Assembly: GCF_900115365.1 (NCBI RefSeq)
Contig: NZ_FOWD01000014.1
Location: 1-64,000, forward strand
Origin: Anaerocolumna aminovalerica
GTDB taxonomy: Bacteria; Bacillota; Clostridia; Lachnospirales; Lachnospiraceae
Reading direction: 5' to 3'
Length of the DNA: 64,000 bases
The stretch's first letter is position 1. Each line of letters starts with the position of its first letter. Of the stretch, positions 51,411 to 59,711 are shown one piece after another. The notes under the pieces are model-generated. The model was not told where the DNA came from, searched no databases, and saw nothing but the letters and a program-made list of their open reading frames with translations. A program made the position numbers and the translations under genes.

Positions 51411-52174
51411 ACGGTAATCCTCCAAATCAGAGCAGCTGCAATACCTAATAATAAAGCTATCTGTATATAAATATCTGCACTTGTTTTTACCTGTTCATTT
51501 AAAAATGTCTTCTTATTCTTTGAATTAAATCCCCGTACTTCCAATGCTAATGCTCTCTCTTTTGTATTAATCAGGGAACTCATTATAACCGGCGAAATCA
51601 AAGGAATAAATGCTTTAATCCGTACCCATAGCTTCCCTTCTGTTTCCATACCTCTGCTTCTTTGAGCATCTGTTATAGTATTCATGGTTTCTGTCATCTG
51701 AGGTATAATTTGAAACACGGAAATAAATACATAACCAAAACGGGGTGAGAATCCTTTCCTGACAAAATTCTCAATCATATCGGAAGGTTTGGTAGTAAGA
51801 ATTAATACACAAAAGCTTAATAATATATTGATTACATTAACCAATATTCCCAAAGCGAAATTCAATCCTTCCTTATAAAATACTGCCGGCCCAATTCTGA
51901 ATAATGGTGTTATATTTCCTGCCCAGAATAATCCTTGAATAATCAGGACCGTTACTAATACAAAACCGGAGACCCCTAGCAATGGCAGCGTCTTTTTAAG
52001 GACTTTTCCTGATAGCAGTAAAATTATGCTCAGAACAATAAATCCCATGCCTGCCCATCGTATTCCTAACAGGGCAGGCACGGTAATTGCAGTAATGATA
52101 TATATAATCTTGCTTTCCGGAGCCATCTTATTGAGCCACGATCCCTTGTCTACATATAAGCTAATACTTTTCAA
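51398..52174 (-). CDS. ECF transporter transmembrane T component
   Basis: The protein has 258 residues with about five to six hydrophobic helices and the long coupling helix region ITDAQRSRGMETEGKLWVRI, containing the A-x-R-x-R-G motif that couples to the ATPases, plus a second one, NTKERALALEVRGFN. It is between the S component gene (22-base gap) and A1. Confidence 0.85.
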   Translation of the reverse strand: MKSISLYVDKGSWLNKMAPESKIIYIITAITVPALLGIRWAGMGFIVLSIILLLSGKVLKKTLPLLGVSGFVLVTVLIIQGLFWAGNITPLFRIGPAVFYKEGLNFALGILVNVINILLSFCVLILTTKPSDMIENFVRKGFSPRFGYVFISVFQIIPQMTETMNTITDAQRSRGMETEGKLWVRIKAFIPLISPVIMSSLINTKERALALEVRGFNSKNKKTFLNEQVKTSADIYIQIALLLGIAAALIWRITVWLG

Positions 52175-52195
52175 TAGTAAACTCCTCTCAAACTA

Positions 52196-52798
52196 TTAAT
52201 CCAAACTTTCTACTTCTTCATTATTGTGGAACAGATTAAGCAGATTCTTTGGAAGGCTTTTCTGAATGATAAATACCAGAATAACCACTGCCAATTTGTC
52301 CGGCACATCCACTACTAATTCATCCAAACCGGAAGCCAGCCACATAGGCATGTTCTGAGACACTGCCCATGCATACAGCGCATCTCCCCATACATTACCG
52401 GTGGTTCCTCCCCAGTAATATATATTTAATGGTGTAGAAATGATAACTGCTACAATACCGACTATAATACCTGTTAAAATGGCACCTTTTAGATTCTTCA
52501 TAAATCCCTTATAGGCCAGAATACCAACTACAATACCAATACCAATATTGGTAAGGGCATATACTGTTGAAATAGGATCTAGTGTCAGACCATATATAAT
52601 GTTGTTGACAGCACCACAGACAGCACCAATAATTGGCCCACCAAGTACTGCTGCCAGACAGGTTCCAATAGCATCCAGCCATAATGGAAGTTTTAACAAA
52701 CTAGCAAATAATTTTCCTAAATAATTAATGCCAATTGCTGCAGGTATTAATACCAGCGTTGCAGTGTTAAATTTTAATGACCATAACTTTTTACTCAT
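52196..52798 (-). CDS. ECF transporter S component of the uridine phosphorylase operon
   Basis: The protein has 200 residues with six hydrophobic helices. Segments LPLWLDAIGTCLAAVLGGPI and GAVCGAVNNIIYGLTLDP are the binding-protein signature and are shared with the separate S component at 47629. Its start overlaps the end of the uridine phosphorylase gene by 8 bases, which makes a nucleoside the most likely substrate, to be phosphorolysed at once inside the cell. Confidence 0.8.
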   Translation of the reverse strand: MSKKLWSLKFNTATLVLIPAAIGINYLGKLFASLLKLPLWLDAIGTCLAAVLGGPIIGAVCGAVNNIIYGLTLDPISTVYALTNIGIGIVVGILAYKGFMKNLKGAILTGIIVGIVAVIISTPLNIYYWGGTTGNVWGDALYAWAVSQNMPMWLASGLDELVVDVPDKLAVVILVFIIQKSLPKNLLNLFHNNEEVESLD

Positions 52799-53561
52799 AA
52801 TAACCTCTCCTTTTATTATTTATTTTATTTTCTTCCTTTACAAATGCTTCCAAAGCTAACAAAATTTCATTCTTTTCACCCAGTTTCATAGATGCTTCTC
52901 CATCTACATAACCATTTATTTCTTCTGCTAAATTCCCTTCATACTCAACTACCGTGTTTAAAATAGAGGCTGTTTTTACACCTCTTAGTGCCCCAATGGT
53001 AAATAAAGCTGCTGTCTCCATATCTGACCCCATAATGCCTTTTCCAGACCAATATTTACTTATTTCCTCCTCATTGTCAATATAGAAACTATCATGACTT
53101 CTTGCTTTTCCTATAAAAAATGGTACTTTGCATTCATTGGCTGCTTCTAAAACACTGATTAATAATTCCGTATCCGGAATAGCCGGATATATGCTATCTA
53201 TATAAGCTTTTGAGGCTCCCTCATCCCTAACTGCACCATTAACAATCAATAAATCTCCAAATTTCATTCTGGGATCCAGCCCGCCGCAGCTTCCGATCCG
53301 TATCATATACTTTACTCCGATATTATGAAGTTCTTCTACTGCAATTCCCGTAGAGGCTCCTCCCATTCCGGTTGAAACCGCTAACACCTTAAGTCCTTTG
53401 TAATATCCGCTAACACTTCTCATTTCCCTATTATAAGCCAATTCTTTTGACTCCGTCAGAAAGGTCTTAATGTGATCAATTCTGCCCGGATCCCCGGGAA
53501 GAATCGCATATTTGGCGGCGTCTTCTTTTGACAGCCTGATATGTGCCTGCAAATCTATCAT
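52791..53561 (-). CDS. udp: Uridine phosphorylase-like nucleoside phosphorylase
   Basis: The protein has 256 residues of the NP-I fold. AILPGDPGRIDHI (the phosphate loop, Gly-Asp-Pro-x-Arg), VSTGMGGASTGIAVEEL and RIGSCGGLDP are all conserved, as is SDMETAALFTIG with the ribose-binding Met-Glu. It cleaves uridine (or a related nucleoside) to the base and ribose-1-phosphate. It is the first gene of a five-gene operon with a complete ECF transporter. Uridine kinase lies 3 kb away on the same strand. Confidence 0.88.
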   Translation of the reverse strand: MIDLQAHIRLSKEDAAKYAILPGDPGRIDHIKTFLTESKELAYNREMRSVSGYYKGLKVLAVSTGMGGASTGIAVEELHNIGVKYMIRIGSCGGLDPRMKFGDLLIVNGAVRDEGASKAYIDSIYPAIPDTELLISVLEAANECKVPFFIGKARSHDSFYIDNEEEISKYWSGKGIMGSDMETAALFTIGALRGVKTASILNTVVEYEGNLAEEINGYVDGEASMKLGEKNEILLALEAFVKEENKINNKRRGYYE

Positions 53562-53606
53562 AAATATTCCCCTACTCCTTTCAAAGTCTTTGTAAGAATG
53601 TTTCTT

Positions 53607-53792
53607 TCAACCTTTCTTTTTTCCCTGTTTCTCTGTTTGTCTTGCCGGCTGACATTCTTCTTCCAGTAACTTTTCAAAATTCTTAATTACAATATGCGCT
53701 TTTGTAATCTCAATAATTCCACTTTCCTTTAATTGTTTTAAAATATTTAAGGGAATACAAAGTATTCGTTCCCATATTGCTGCATAATACAT
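53607..53792 (-). pseudogene. Possible remnant of a Crp/Fnr-type regulator C-terminus
   Basis: The open frame has 61 codons. LNILKQLKESGIIEITKAHI followed by VIKNFEKLLEEEC resembles the last helix-turn-helix residues of Crp/Fnr proteins (recognition helix end, 'G.I.I...I.I.....L..L'), but the cAMP-fold part and most of the HTH are missing. It lies 45 bases upstream of udp. It is either a fragment of a lost operon regulator or a chance frame. Nearby, GGACAAATGTCC (a perfect palindrome at about 54037-54048) could be a leftover operator. Confidence 0.35.
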
Positions 53793-54072
53793 ACGTACTA
53801 TCGCTCAGCTTGTCTGTTTCCGATAATTTTTCAGTGCATTAAACTTTTATAATTCTTTTAGTAAACTTATGAAGAACCTACCATTTGTTTTGTGTATTAT
53901 GTATACATTATGGAATTAAATAATTTTTTTTGTGTTATTTTAAATTAATTATATTCCCTTTGTCAAGGCAAGTAAAGGATTATTGTCCTTTTATAGTGAT
54001 GTTTTTTACCATAATAAAAAAAGTATATATTTATCTAGGACAAATGTCCAAAATAAAATATATACTAAAAAA

Positions 54073-54223
54073 GGCTGCTGCAAAACCAATATGCCATTCT
54101 GAAAAGTAAATCCATATATAGCTGAATTCTTGTCCATAGAAACTTATTCTAAAAGTAAGATTCTCCATCCAATATTCAACTATGCTGAAATCCCATATTC
54201 AGAATGACTGTCTTGCAACAGCC
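54073..54223. repeat. MITE-like imperfect inverted repeat with GGCTGCTGCAA ends
   Basis: GGCTGCTGCAA (from 54073) pairs with TTGCAACAGCC (to 54223), and inside it CATTCTGAA pairs with TTCAGAATG. The middle 90 bases have no clear structure or reading frame. The 150-base size and imperfect terminal repeats fit a miniature inverted-repeat element or the deleted remains of an insertion sequence. The hairpin at 47550 has the same kind of ends. Confidence 0.55.
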
Positions 54224-54267
54224 AATAATTTTTTATCTTTTATTTAAATTTTATCTTTTATTTTAAG

Positions 54268-55545
54268 TTAATCTAGATTGAACCACATTACTGGCTTTAC
54301 TCTGAATTCTTCACTATTTGCTTCATAACCATATTCCATAGCAAGTCTGTTTACAGACAGGAAGGCTGCACTGCTTGGTTGGTTACCTGGAGAACGAAGC
54401 CAGCTGTTACTTTTTAAATCAGGAATAAGTTCATTATATTGCTCTATTTCATCAATACTGAAAAGATATATATAATCTTGTGTATCGTTTCCTCCATCTG
54501 TTCCATACTTGGGATTATCCGGATTTTTTACAGTAGTAAGTATAATATTATCTTTCTCTGCTTGTGTAAAATTTTCATTCAGGAATTCTGAATTCAGCCA
54601 ATTACGCAATGTAGACTGCTCCCATGTAATATCTCCTCCATTGGTATTGTATGCCATACCGGGCAATGCCAGGTCCTTTAGTAATAAAGCCTGATTACCT
54701 TGTATATCTAATATTCTCCACTTATTTTCACCTATATTAATGGTATCTCCGATTTCACTATTTTTAATATATAGTTTTTCCATGTCCACTTTTTTCTGGT
54801 CACTGTCTTTATAGTCCCCTGCTGCTTCAAAAGCTTTTTTAGCATTTTTATAATCTTCTTCAGCCATAGCCTTTAATCCTTTTTGGTATCTGCATTCGGC
54901 CATTCTATCTTTACTATCTTTAAAACCATCTATTTTTTTATAGATTTTAATTGCTTGATTATAAGAACCAGTAAACTGATATGCATTGGCTAAATAATAT
55001 TTTGCATGAGTATTTTTGATTCCAAAAAATATTGCAACAACTGCAAGTACAACTGCCGCACTTCTTATTAACTTTTTCCTGCCTGATTTCTTTTCTATAC
55101 GGGTGATTGCTTCTTCACATTTTTCCGCCAAGGTATTGGCATCCAGGTAACCATCGATTTTACGAAATTCTTCGGCAGCTAATTTATATTCATCTGCCCG
55201 TTTGGCCTGTTCTTTCAGCTCCGTGGCATTTTTATAAATCTGGTCTTTAATTTCCCCCTCTGTCAATTTAGCAAGACGATTACATTCCCCGGCAAGCTCC
55301 TTGGAATCTTTATAATCAGATAATTCATCAAATTGTTTTGCTGCTTCAAGGTACATATCTACTTTATCTTTATAAGGAGTCATACAGCCTATTGATTGCA
55401 TTAAATTTAATACTTTTTGGTAATTGATTTCTTTACCTGCATCAATGGCTTCTTCACTTTCTGCTTCTGTTTTTAAAATTGTTTCATCCGTCATTTTATT
55501 TTCCTCTGCTAATTTTTCTAACAAATCCTTGTCCTTTTGAGACAT
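54268..55545 (-). CDS. TPR-like membrane protein with DUF6273 C-terminal domain
   Basis: The protein has 425 residues. An N-terminal helical region with repeated YK-D-K-(D/E)-A-x-C motifs (YKDSKELAGECNRL; KIDGYLDANTLAEKC) is followed by one membrane segment (KLIRSAAVVLAVVAIFFGI), two further TPR-like repeats outside the membrane (YYLANAYQFTGSYNQAIKIY; YQKGLKAMAEEDYKNAKKAF) and a C-terminal DUF6273-like domain (WRILDIQGNQALLLKDLALP; WEQSTLRNWLN; WLRSPG). Such domains are common and uncharacterised in clostridial surface and phage-like proteins. The start at 55545 follows GAGG. It is monocistronic. Confidence 0.7.
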   Translation of the reverse strand: MSQKDKDLLEKLAEENKMTDETILKTEAESEEAIDAGKEINYQKVLNLMQSIGCMTPYKDKVDMYLEAAKQFDELSDYKDSKELAGECNRLAKLTEGEIKDQIYKNATELKEQAKRADEYKLAAEEFRKIDGYLDANTLAEKCEEAITRIEKKSGRKKLIRSAAVVLAVVAIFFGIKNTHAKYYLANAYQFTGSYNQAIKIYKKIDGFKDSKDRMAECRYQKGLKAMAEEDYKNAKKAFEAAGDYKDSDQKKVDMEKLYIKNSEIGDTINIGENKWRILDIQGNQALLLKDLALPGMAYNTNGGDITWEQSTLRNWLNSEFLNENFTQAEKDNIILTTVKNPDNPKYGTDGGNDTQDYIYLFSIDEIEQYNELIPDLKSNSWLRSPGNQPSSAAFLSVNRLAMEYGYEANSEEFRVKPVMWFNLD

Positions 55546-55660
55546 AATAACCATCCTCATTTCCAAAAGTTCTATTCTTTAATTGTATTTGCTATTAAAA
55601 CAAATACAAACACATCATATTCTTTTTTATTCAAAAAGTAAATATCAAAAAAAGGATATG

Positions 55661-56218
55661 CTATTTATGTATTTTTTGTACAGTATCGTTATAAATATCT
55701 TTTCGAAGTTTTTTTAGATATTCCGAAAAAGCCACATTACCATTACCATAATCTAAATTGGTAGTATATTCAAGGGGTATCCAGGTAGAAAGGTCTGCTT
55801 CGTTATGCTGGATAATTACTTCTATTTTGTCTAAAGCTTTGTATATTTTAGCTTCTAAAGTTTCCAAAGCCTCCATTTCTTCATACATAGCCCTAAGTTC
55901 CGTATTATAAGGTGCCGGCAGGGAATCCACCCAATTATATAATTGTTTGCTTTCTTCCTCTTCATCTTGTGCAGTTTTGTTAAAGGATGGGATATCACCG
56001 GTAAATGCTTCTCCCATATCATGGAATATACACATCTTTATTACTTTATCCATATCCGCTTCCGGAAATTCATCTTTTAAAAAATAAGCAAATAATGCTA
56101 GTCTCCAGCTATGTTCTGCTACACTTTCATGTCTTCCTTGTGAAGTCCAGGAATGGCGGGTGTTATTTTTTAAATTCTCTGCTGTTCCAAGAATTTCAAT
56201 TAACTTTCTCGTATCCAC
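55661..56218 (-). CDS. HD-domain 5'-deoxynucleotidase-like hydrolase (YfbR type)
   Basis: The protein has 185 residues. The HD motif residues appear in SVAEHSWRLALFAYFLKDEF (His) and MCIFHDMGEAFTGDIPSF (His-Asp), with a final Asp further on (IYKALDKIEVIIQHNE). This is the YfbR-like pattern of enzymes that dephosphorylate deoxynucleoside monophosphates. With uridine kinase and uridine phosphorylase nearby, a nucleotide salvage role fits. AGGAGG precedes the ATG. Confidence 0.8.
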   Translation of the reverse strand: MDTRKLIEILGTAENLKNNTRHSWTSQGRHESVAEHSWRLALFAYFLKDEFPEADMDKVIKMCIFHDMGEAFTGDIPSFNKTAQDEEEESKQLYNWVDSLPAPYNTELRAMYEEMEALETLEAKIYKALDKIEVIIQHNEADLSTWIPLEYTTNLDYGNGNVAFSEYLKKLRKDIYNDTVQKIHK

Positions 56219-56383
56219 TTACTTACCTCCTGTTATTTAATTATTCCCATTATCGTCATTTACCTATTATAGTAAATGAGGTTTACCATCGGATGTATTC
56301 ATGCTTCCTTTGATTATACCATTATTAATAAGAAATGGCGAGGAAAATCCCCGCCCCAAGCTAACTACAATTCATAATTATAT

Positions 56384-57004
56384 TCATTGCTCCGCCAAAA
56401 TAGCTTTTATTCTGTGGATCAGCATATCCATTGCCACATTATTCTTTCCCCCTCGGGGTATAATAATGTCTGCATATTTTTTATAAGGCTCTACAAATAA
56501 TTCATGCATTGGTTTTACGGTATTTATGTATTGCGCTATAACAGATTCCAAACTTCTTCCCCGCTCATTTACATCTCTAACAATTCTGCGGATCAGCCTT
56601 TCATCCGCATCGGTATCTACGAATACCTTAATATCCATTAAGGAACGAAGATTCGCATTTTCATAAATTAAAAATCCCTCTACTATAATAACTTTAGCAG
56701 GATTCACTCTTATTGTTTCGGCAACCCGGGTATGTTCTTTGTAAGAATAGACCGGCCTGTCAATTGCATCACCTTGTTTTAATGCCTTAATGTGGGTAAT
56801 CATTCTTTCGGTATCAAATGCATTGGGATGGTCATAATTTAGTTTTGTTCTTTCTTCAAAAGGCAATTCATCGTGAGGTAAATAATAAAAATCGTGGCTT
56901 AATAATTCCACACTGTCTCTAAATGCTTCTTTTATTCGATTCGCAACTGTTGTCTTTCCGGAAGCAGAACCTCCTGAAACCCCTATAACAACAACATTTT
57001 TCAT
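56384..57004 (-). CDS. udk: Uridine kinase
   Basis: The protein has 206 residues, the usual uridine kinase length when started at 57004 (MKNVVVIGVSGGSASGKTT). A frame extends 27 codons further upstream but those residues are not family-like. The P-loop GGSASGKTT, LLSHDFYYLPHDELPFEERT, NYDHPNAFDTERMITHIKAL and IRRIVRDVNERGRSLESVI are all Udk hallmarks. It converts uridine and cytidine to monophosphates. Monocistronic. Confidence 0.9.
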   Translation of the reverse strand: MKNVVVIGVSGGSASGKTTVANRIKEAFRDSVELLSHDFYYLPHDELPFEERTKLNYDHPNAFDTERMITHIKALKQGDAIDRPVYSYKEHTRVAETIRVNPAKVIIVEGFLIYENANLRSLMDIKVFVDTDADERLIRRIVRDVNERGRSLESVIAQYINTVKPMHELFVEPYKKYADIIIPRGGKNNVAMDMLIHRIKAILAEQ

Positions 57005-57255
57005 ACAACTTACCATGCATACCACAAGTGATATGTGATACTGCCACAAACCTATGTGAAAGATATAACTGTGGCTTCCTTTCATTTATTTTTTCTTTCA
57101 CACTACCAAATAAATGCCGTTCTTATATTCTATACATTCCAACGACATAAATCACCTTGGTTTCCTTTTTTCTTTTATATTCTATCATATAAAACGAAGA
57201 AGATAAATCACAAAATAATTTATTGGAAGTACTTTTATCTAAAGTAAAATAGTGG

Positions 57256-57316
57256 TATAATCATTTTTGCTTGGGCATATGTAAAAACCATTTGTTTACA
57301 TAAGTTTTGCCCAAAT
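57256..57316 (+). promoter_or_regulatory. Promoter with extended -10 and strong mRNA hairpin before the NatAB-like operon
   Basis: TGGTATAAT (TATAAT at 57256-57261) is the same extended -10 seen before the Tet(M)-like gene. Directly after it, TTGGGCA and ATGTAAA (57271-57286) pair with TTTACAT and TGCCCAA (57294-57315), a two-part stem at the 5' end of the transcript. There is no T-run after it, so it is probably a structural or stalling element rather than a terminator. Confidence 0.55.
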
Positions 57317-57352
57317 ATAAAATATCTTTTTAATATCAATAAGGGATTTAAA

Positions 57353-57406
57353 ATGAAGTGGGGAAGCAACCAGCAATTAGTACTGGAATACAACATTGTA
57401 TTATAA
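57353..57406 (+). CDS. 17-residue leader peptide of the NatAB-like operon
   Basis: ATG at 57353 to TAA at 57404, product MKWGSNQQLVLEYNIVL, with AAGGGA seven bases ahead. Its coding sequence from CAAC onward aligns with the leader before the Tet(M)-like gene (GCAATT.GTACTGG conserved), where the frame reads WQFVLAHKLL. In this copy the frame stops before the third hairpin. Translation is inferred. Confidence 0.5.
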   Translation: MKWGSNQQLVLEYNIVL

Positions 57407-57442
57407 TTAAAAGGCGTTAAAAGTGCCAGAAACGAGGTTAAT
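57367..57442 (+). promoter_or_regulatory. Leader cassette copy 5 before the NatA-like gene
   Basis: This runs from CAAC to the ATG in 76 bases, against 75 in copy 1. The hairpin GGCGTTAAAAGTGCC (57413-57427) has changed bases on both sides but keeps pairing through G-U and U-G. AGAAACGAGGTTAAT follows and leads to the ATG. TTATAATTAAAAGGCG is shared with copy 4. Confidence 0.7.
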
Positions 57443-58384
57443 ATGTCATTAAGTGTTAATAATTTATCTAAAAGTTACGGAGACAAAGTTGTCTTAGATA
57501 ACTTGAGTTTCGAGATCCATGAGCCTGGTGTTTATGCTCTGCTTGGAACTAACGGTGCTGGTAAAACAACCACACTGCGTATTATTTTAGGGATGCTTGC
57601 CAAAAATAACGGTGAAGTTTTATGGAAAGGAAAATCTTTAGATCCTATACGTACTAACGTTGGTTATCTTGCAGAAGAAAGAGGCTTATATCCAAAATAT
57701 TCTTTACTGGATCAACTTTTATACTTTGCAAAGCTTCGCAATGTACCAAAGCATACTGCAATGGACCGTATAAAATACTGGGCTGACAGATTAGCAGTGA
57801 CTGAATATGTATTTCCCCCTAAAACCAAAGGTAGAAAAACTTCCAAATCCAATCGCGCCGATCAATTATCAAAAGGTAACCAACAAAAAGTCCAATTAGT
57901 GGCTGCCTTAATATCTGATCCGGAACTGCTTATTCTTGACGAACCTTTAAGCGGTCTGGATCCTGTAAATACAGATTTATTCAAATCTATTATACGGGAA
58001 GAAATCAGCAAAGACAAATATTTGATTATGTCCAGCCATCAGATGCCTACCATTGAAGAATTCTGTTCTGATATTACGATTTTAAATCGAGGTAAGGCAG
58101 TGCTGCAAGGTAATTTAAATGAAATAAAAAAAGGATATGGACGTGTAAACTTATTTGTGAAAAGTGATGTGGATATTGCATCCTATATATCCTCTTTTGG
58201 TCTTACCATAGCAGGCAAAACACCTAGTGAATATCATCTGAAGGTTAAAAGCGAAGAGCAGGCAATGGAATTTCTTACAAAGTTAATAAACGACCAAATT
58301 CCTATTGTAAAATTTGAACTCCGTGAACCTTCATTACATGAAATATTTATTGAAAAGGTAGGGGATGCAAATGAAGAAAAGTAA
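57443..58384 (+). CDS. ABC transporter ATP-binding protein (NatA-like)
   Basis: The protein has 313 residues: an ABC ATPase (Walker A GTNGAGKTT, signature QLSKGNQQKVQLVAAL with Lys in place of the second Gly, Walker B LLILDEPLSGLD, His loop SSHQ) and a C-terminal DUF4162-type tail. Together with two permease genes it forms a three-gene NatAB/YhaQ-type exporter, a group that exports sodium, peptides or drugs. The ATG is directly preceded by the leader cassette. The stop overlaps the next gene. Confidence 0.85.
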   Translation: MSLSVNNLSKSYGDKVVLDNLSFEIHEPGVYALLGTNGAGKTTTLRIILGMLAKNNGEVLWKGKSLDPIRTNVGYLAEERGLYPKYSLLDQLLYFAKLRNVPKHTAMDRIKYWADRLAVTEYVFPPKTKGRKTSKSNRADQLSKGNQQKVQLVAALISDPELLILDEPLSGLDPVNTDLFKSIIREEISKDKYLIMSSHQMPTIEEFCSDITILNRGKAVLQGNLNEIKKGYGRVNLFVKSDVDIASYISSFGLTIAGKTPSEYHLKVKSEEQAMEFLTKLINDQIPIVKFELREPSLHEIFIEKVGDANEEK

Positions 58385-59699
58385 TTTAGCCGGCTGGAAG
58401 GATGTATTTTCTTTTACATTGGTGCAAACCTTGAAAAGTAAAGCATTTCTCATCTCCTATATAATACTGATTACTCTTTCCTTAATATCCATGCCCCTGG
58501 TTAATAAAATATTTAACAGTGGTAATGAAGATGTAAATGCACCAAGCCCTATAAAGAAAGTATACGTTTATAACAGTACTTCCCTTCAGGACATTGATTT
58601 TTCAAAGCTCCTGCCGGAGGAAAATATGAACCATATTCTTTTTGAAACAGCTTCAGAAGAATATGATACCTTATCCAAAGAGGTGGAGAAGGAAACCACT
58701 TCTGTTATCTTAACCATTACAGAAGATTCAAATATGTTCTCTCTGCATTTTCTTAAAGCAGGTAAAGGACCTGTAAAAGATACACATATACAGGCTTTAG
58801 GTAATGCTTTGGCAAAGCAATTCCAATTATTAAGAATTAATGCATCAGGAATTACAGATGAACAAAATGCAATGCTGAATGCCAAAATCGGAACCAGCGT
58901 ATCTGCTGCTGATGTGAATGGAGAGATTATCCTAAAAGAAGATACTTCCATATCCATGGCTGAATATTGGTTTATATATGGAATCTTATTCTTTGTATTA
59001 ATGGCAAATATGTTGTCAAGCACACAGATTGCATCCAGTATTGTAACTGAAAAATCCACTCGTGTTGTGGAGTATCTGCTAATTACGGTAAAACCTTTGG
59101 CACTTATGGTTGGTAAAATAATAGCCATGTTATTTGCAACTTTGTTCCAGATGGTATCCATGGTAATTGCACTATTTGTATCCAATCGGATAACTTCTGT
59201 CATTATTCCAGGCAACAGCAGCAGCATGTTGGAACAGTTTTTACCTAAAGATATCTTTCAGAATATCAATATAGTAAATATTTTGTTATGCTTTATACTG
59301 GTTATGCTTGGTATGATCTTTTATGCTACTTTGGCAGGTCTGGCAGGAGCAACCGTAAGCCGAATAGAAGAATTAAATGAAGGTCTGACTTTATTTACAA
59401 TTACAAACCTGATTGGCGTATATATTGGATTAGGTGCATCAGGTACTTTGGTAGGAGCAGGAATCAATCCATTTGTTGTTTTTGCTTTCTTATTCCCCCT
59501 GTCTTCTCCATTTATATTACCAGGTGCAATTCTTATTGGAAAAGCCACCTTACCCTTAGTGGGTATCGCCATAGTTCTTGAACTGGTATTTATCCTGCTG
59601 CTATTCAGTTTTGTTGCAAAAATTTATGAAACACTTATACTTCATAATGGTAATACAATTAAATTGAAAGAATTAATTCATCTTTCAAAAACAGTCTAG
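58371..59699 (+). CDS. ABC-2 type permease (NatB-like), first
   Basis: The protein has 442 residues: one N-terminal helix, a large extracellular domain (residues ~50-185), then five or six membrane helices, as in NatB/DUF3533-type ABC-2 permeases. SIVTEKSTRVVEYLLITVKP followed by LALMVGKIIAMLF is the family coupling segment. I place the start at 58371 (MKKSNLAGW) because AGGGG sits properly before it; an ATG two codons earlier is also possible. The start overlaps the ATPase gene by 14 bases. Confidence 0.85.
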   Translation: MKKSNLAGWKDVFSFTLVQTLKSKAFLISYIILITLSLISMPLVNKIFNSGNEDVNAPSPIKKVYVYNSTSLQDIDFSKLLPEENMNHILFETASEEYDTLSKEVEKETTSVILTITEDSNMFSLHFLKAGKGPVKDTHIQALGNALAKQFQLLRINASGITDEQNAMLNAKIGTSVSAADVNGEIILKEDTSISMAEYWFIYGILFFVLMANMLSSTQIASSIVTEKSTRVVEYLLITVKPLALMVGKIIAMLFATLFQMVSMVIALFVSNRITSVIIPGNSSSMLEQFLPKDIFQNINIVNILLCFILVMLGMIFYATLAGLAGATVSRIEELNEGLTLFTITNLIGVYIGLGASGTLVGAGINPFVVFAFLFPLSSPFILPGAILIGKATLPLVGIAIVLELVFILLLFSFVAKIYETLILHNGNTIKLKELIHLSKTV

Positions 59700-59711
59700 G
59701 GAGGTGGGCAA

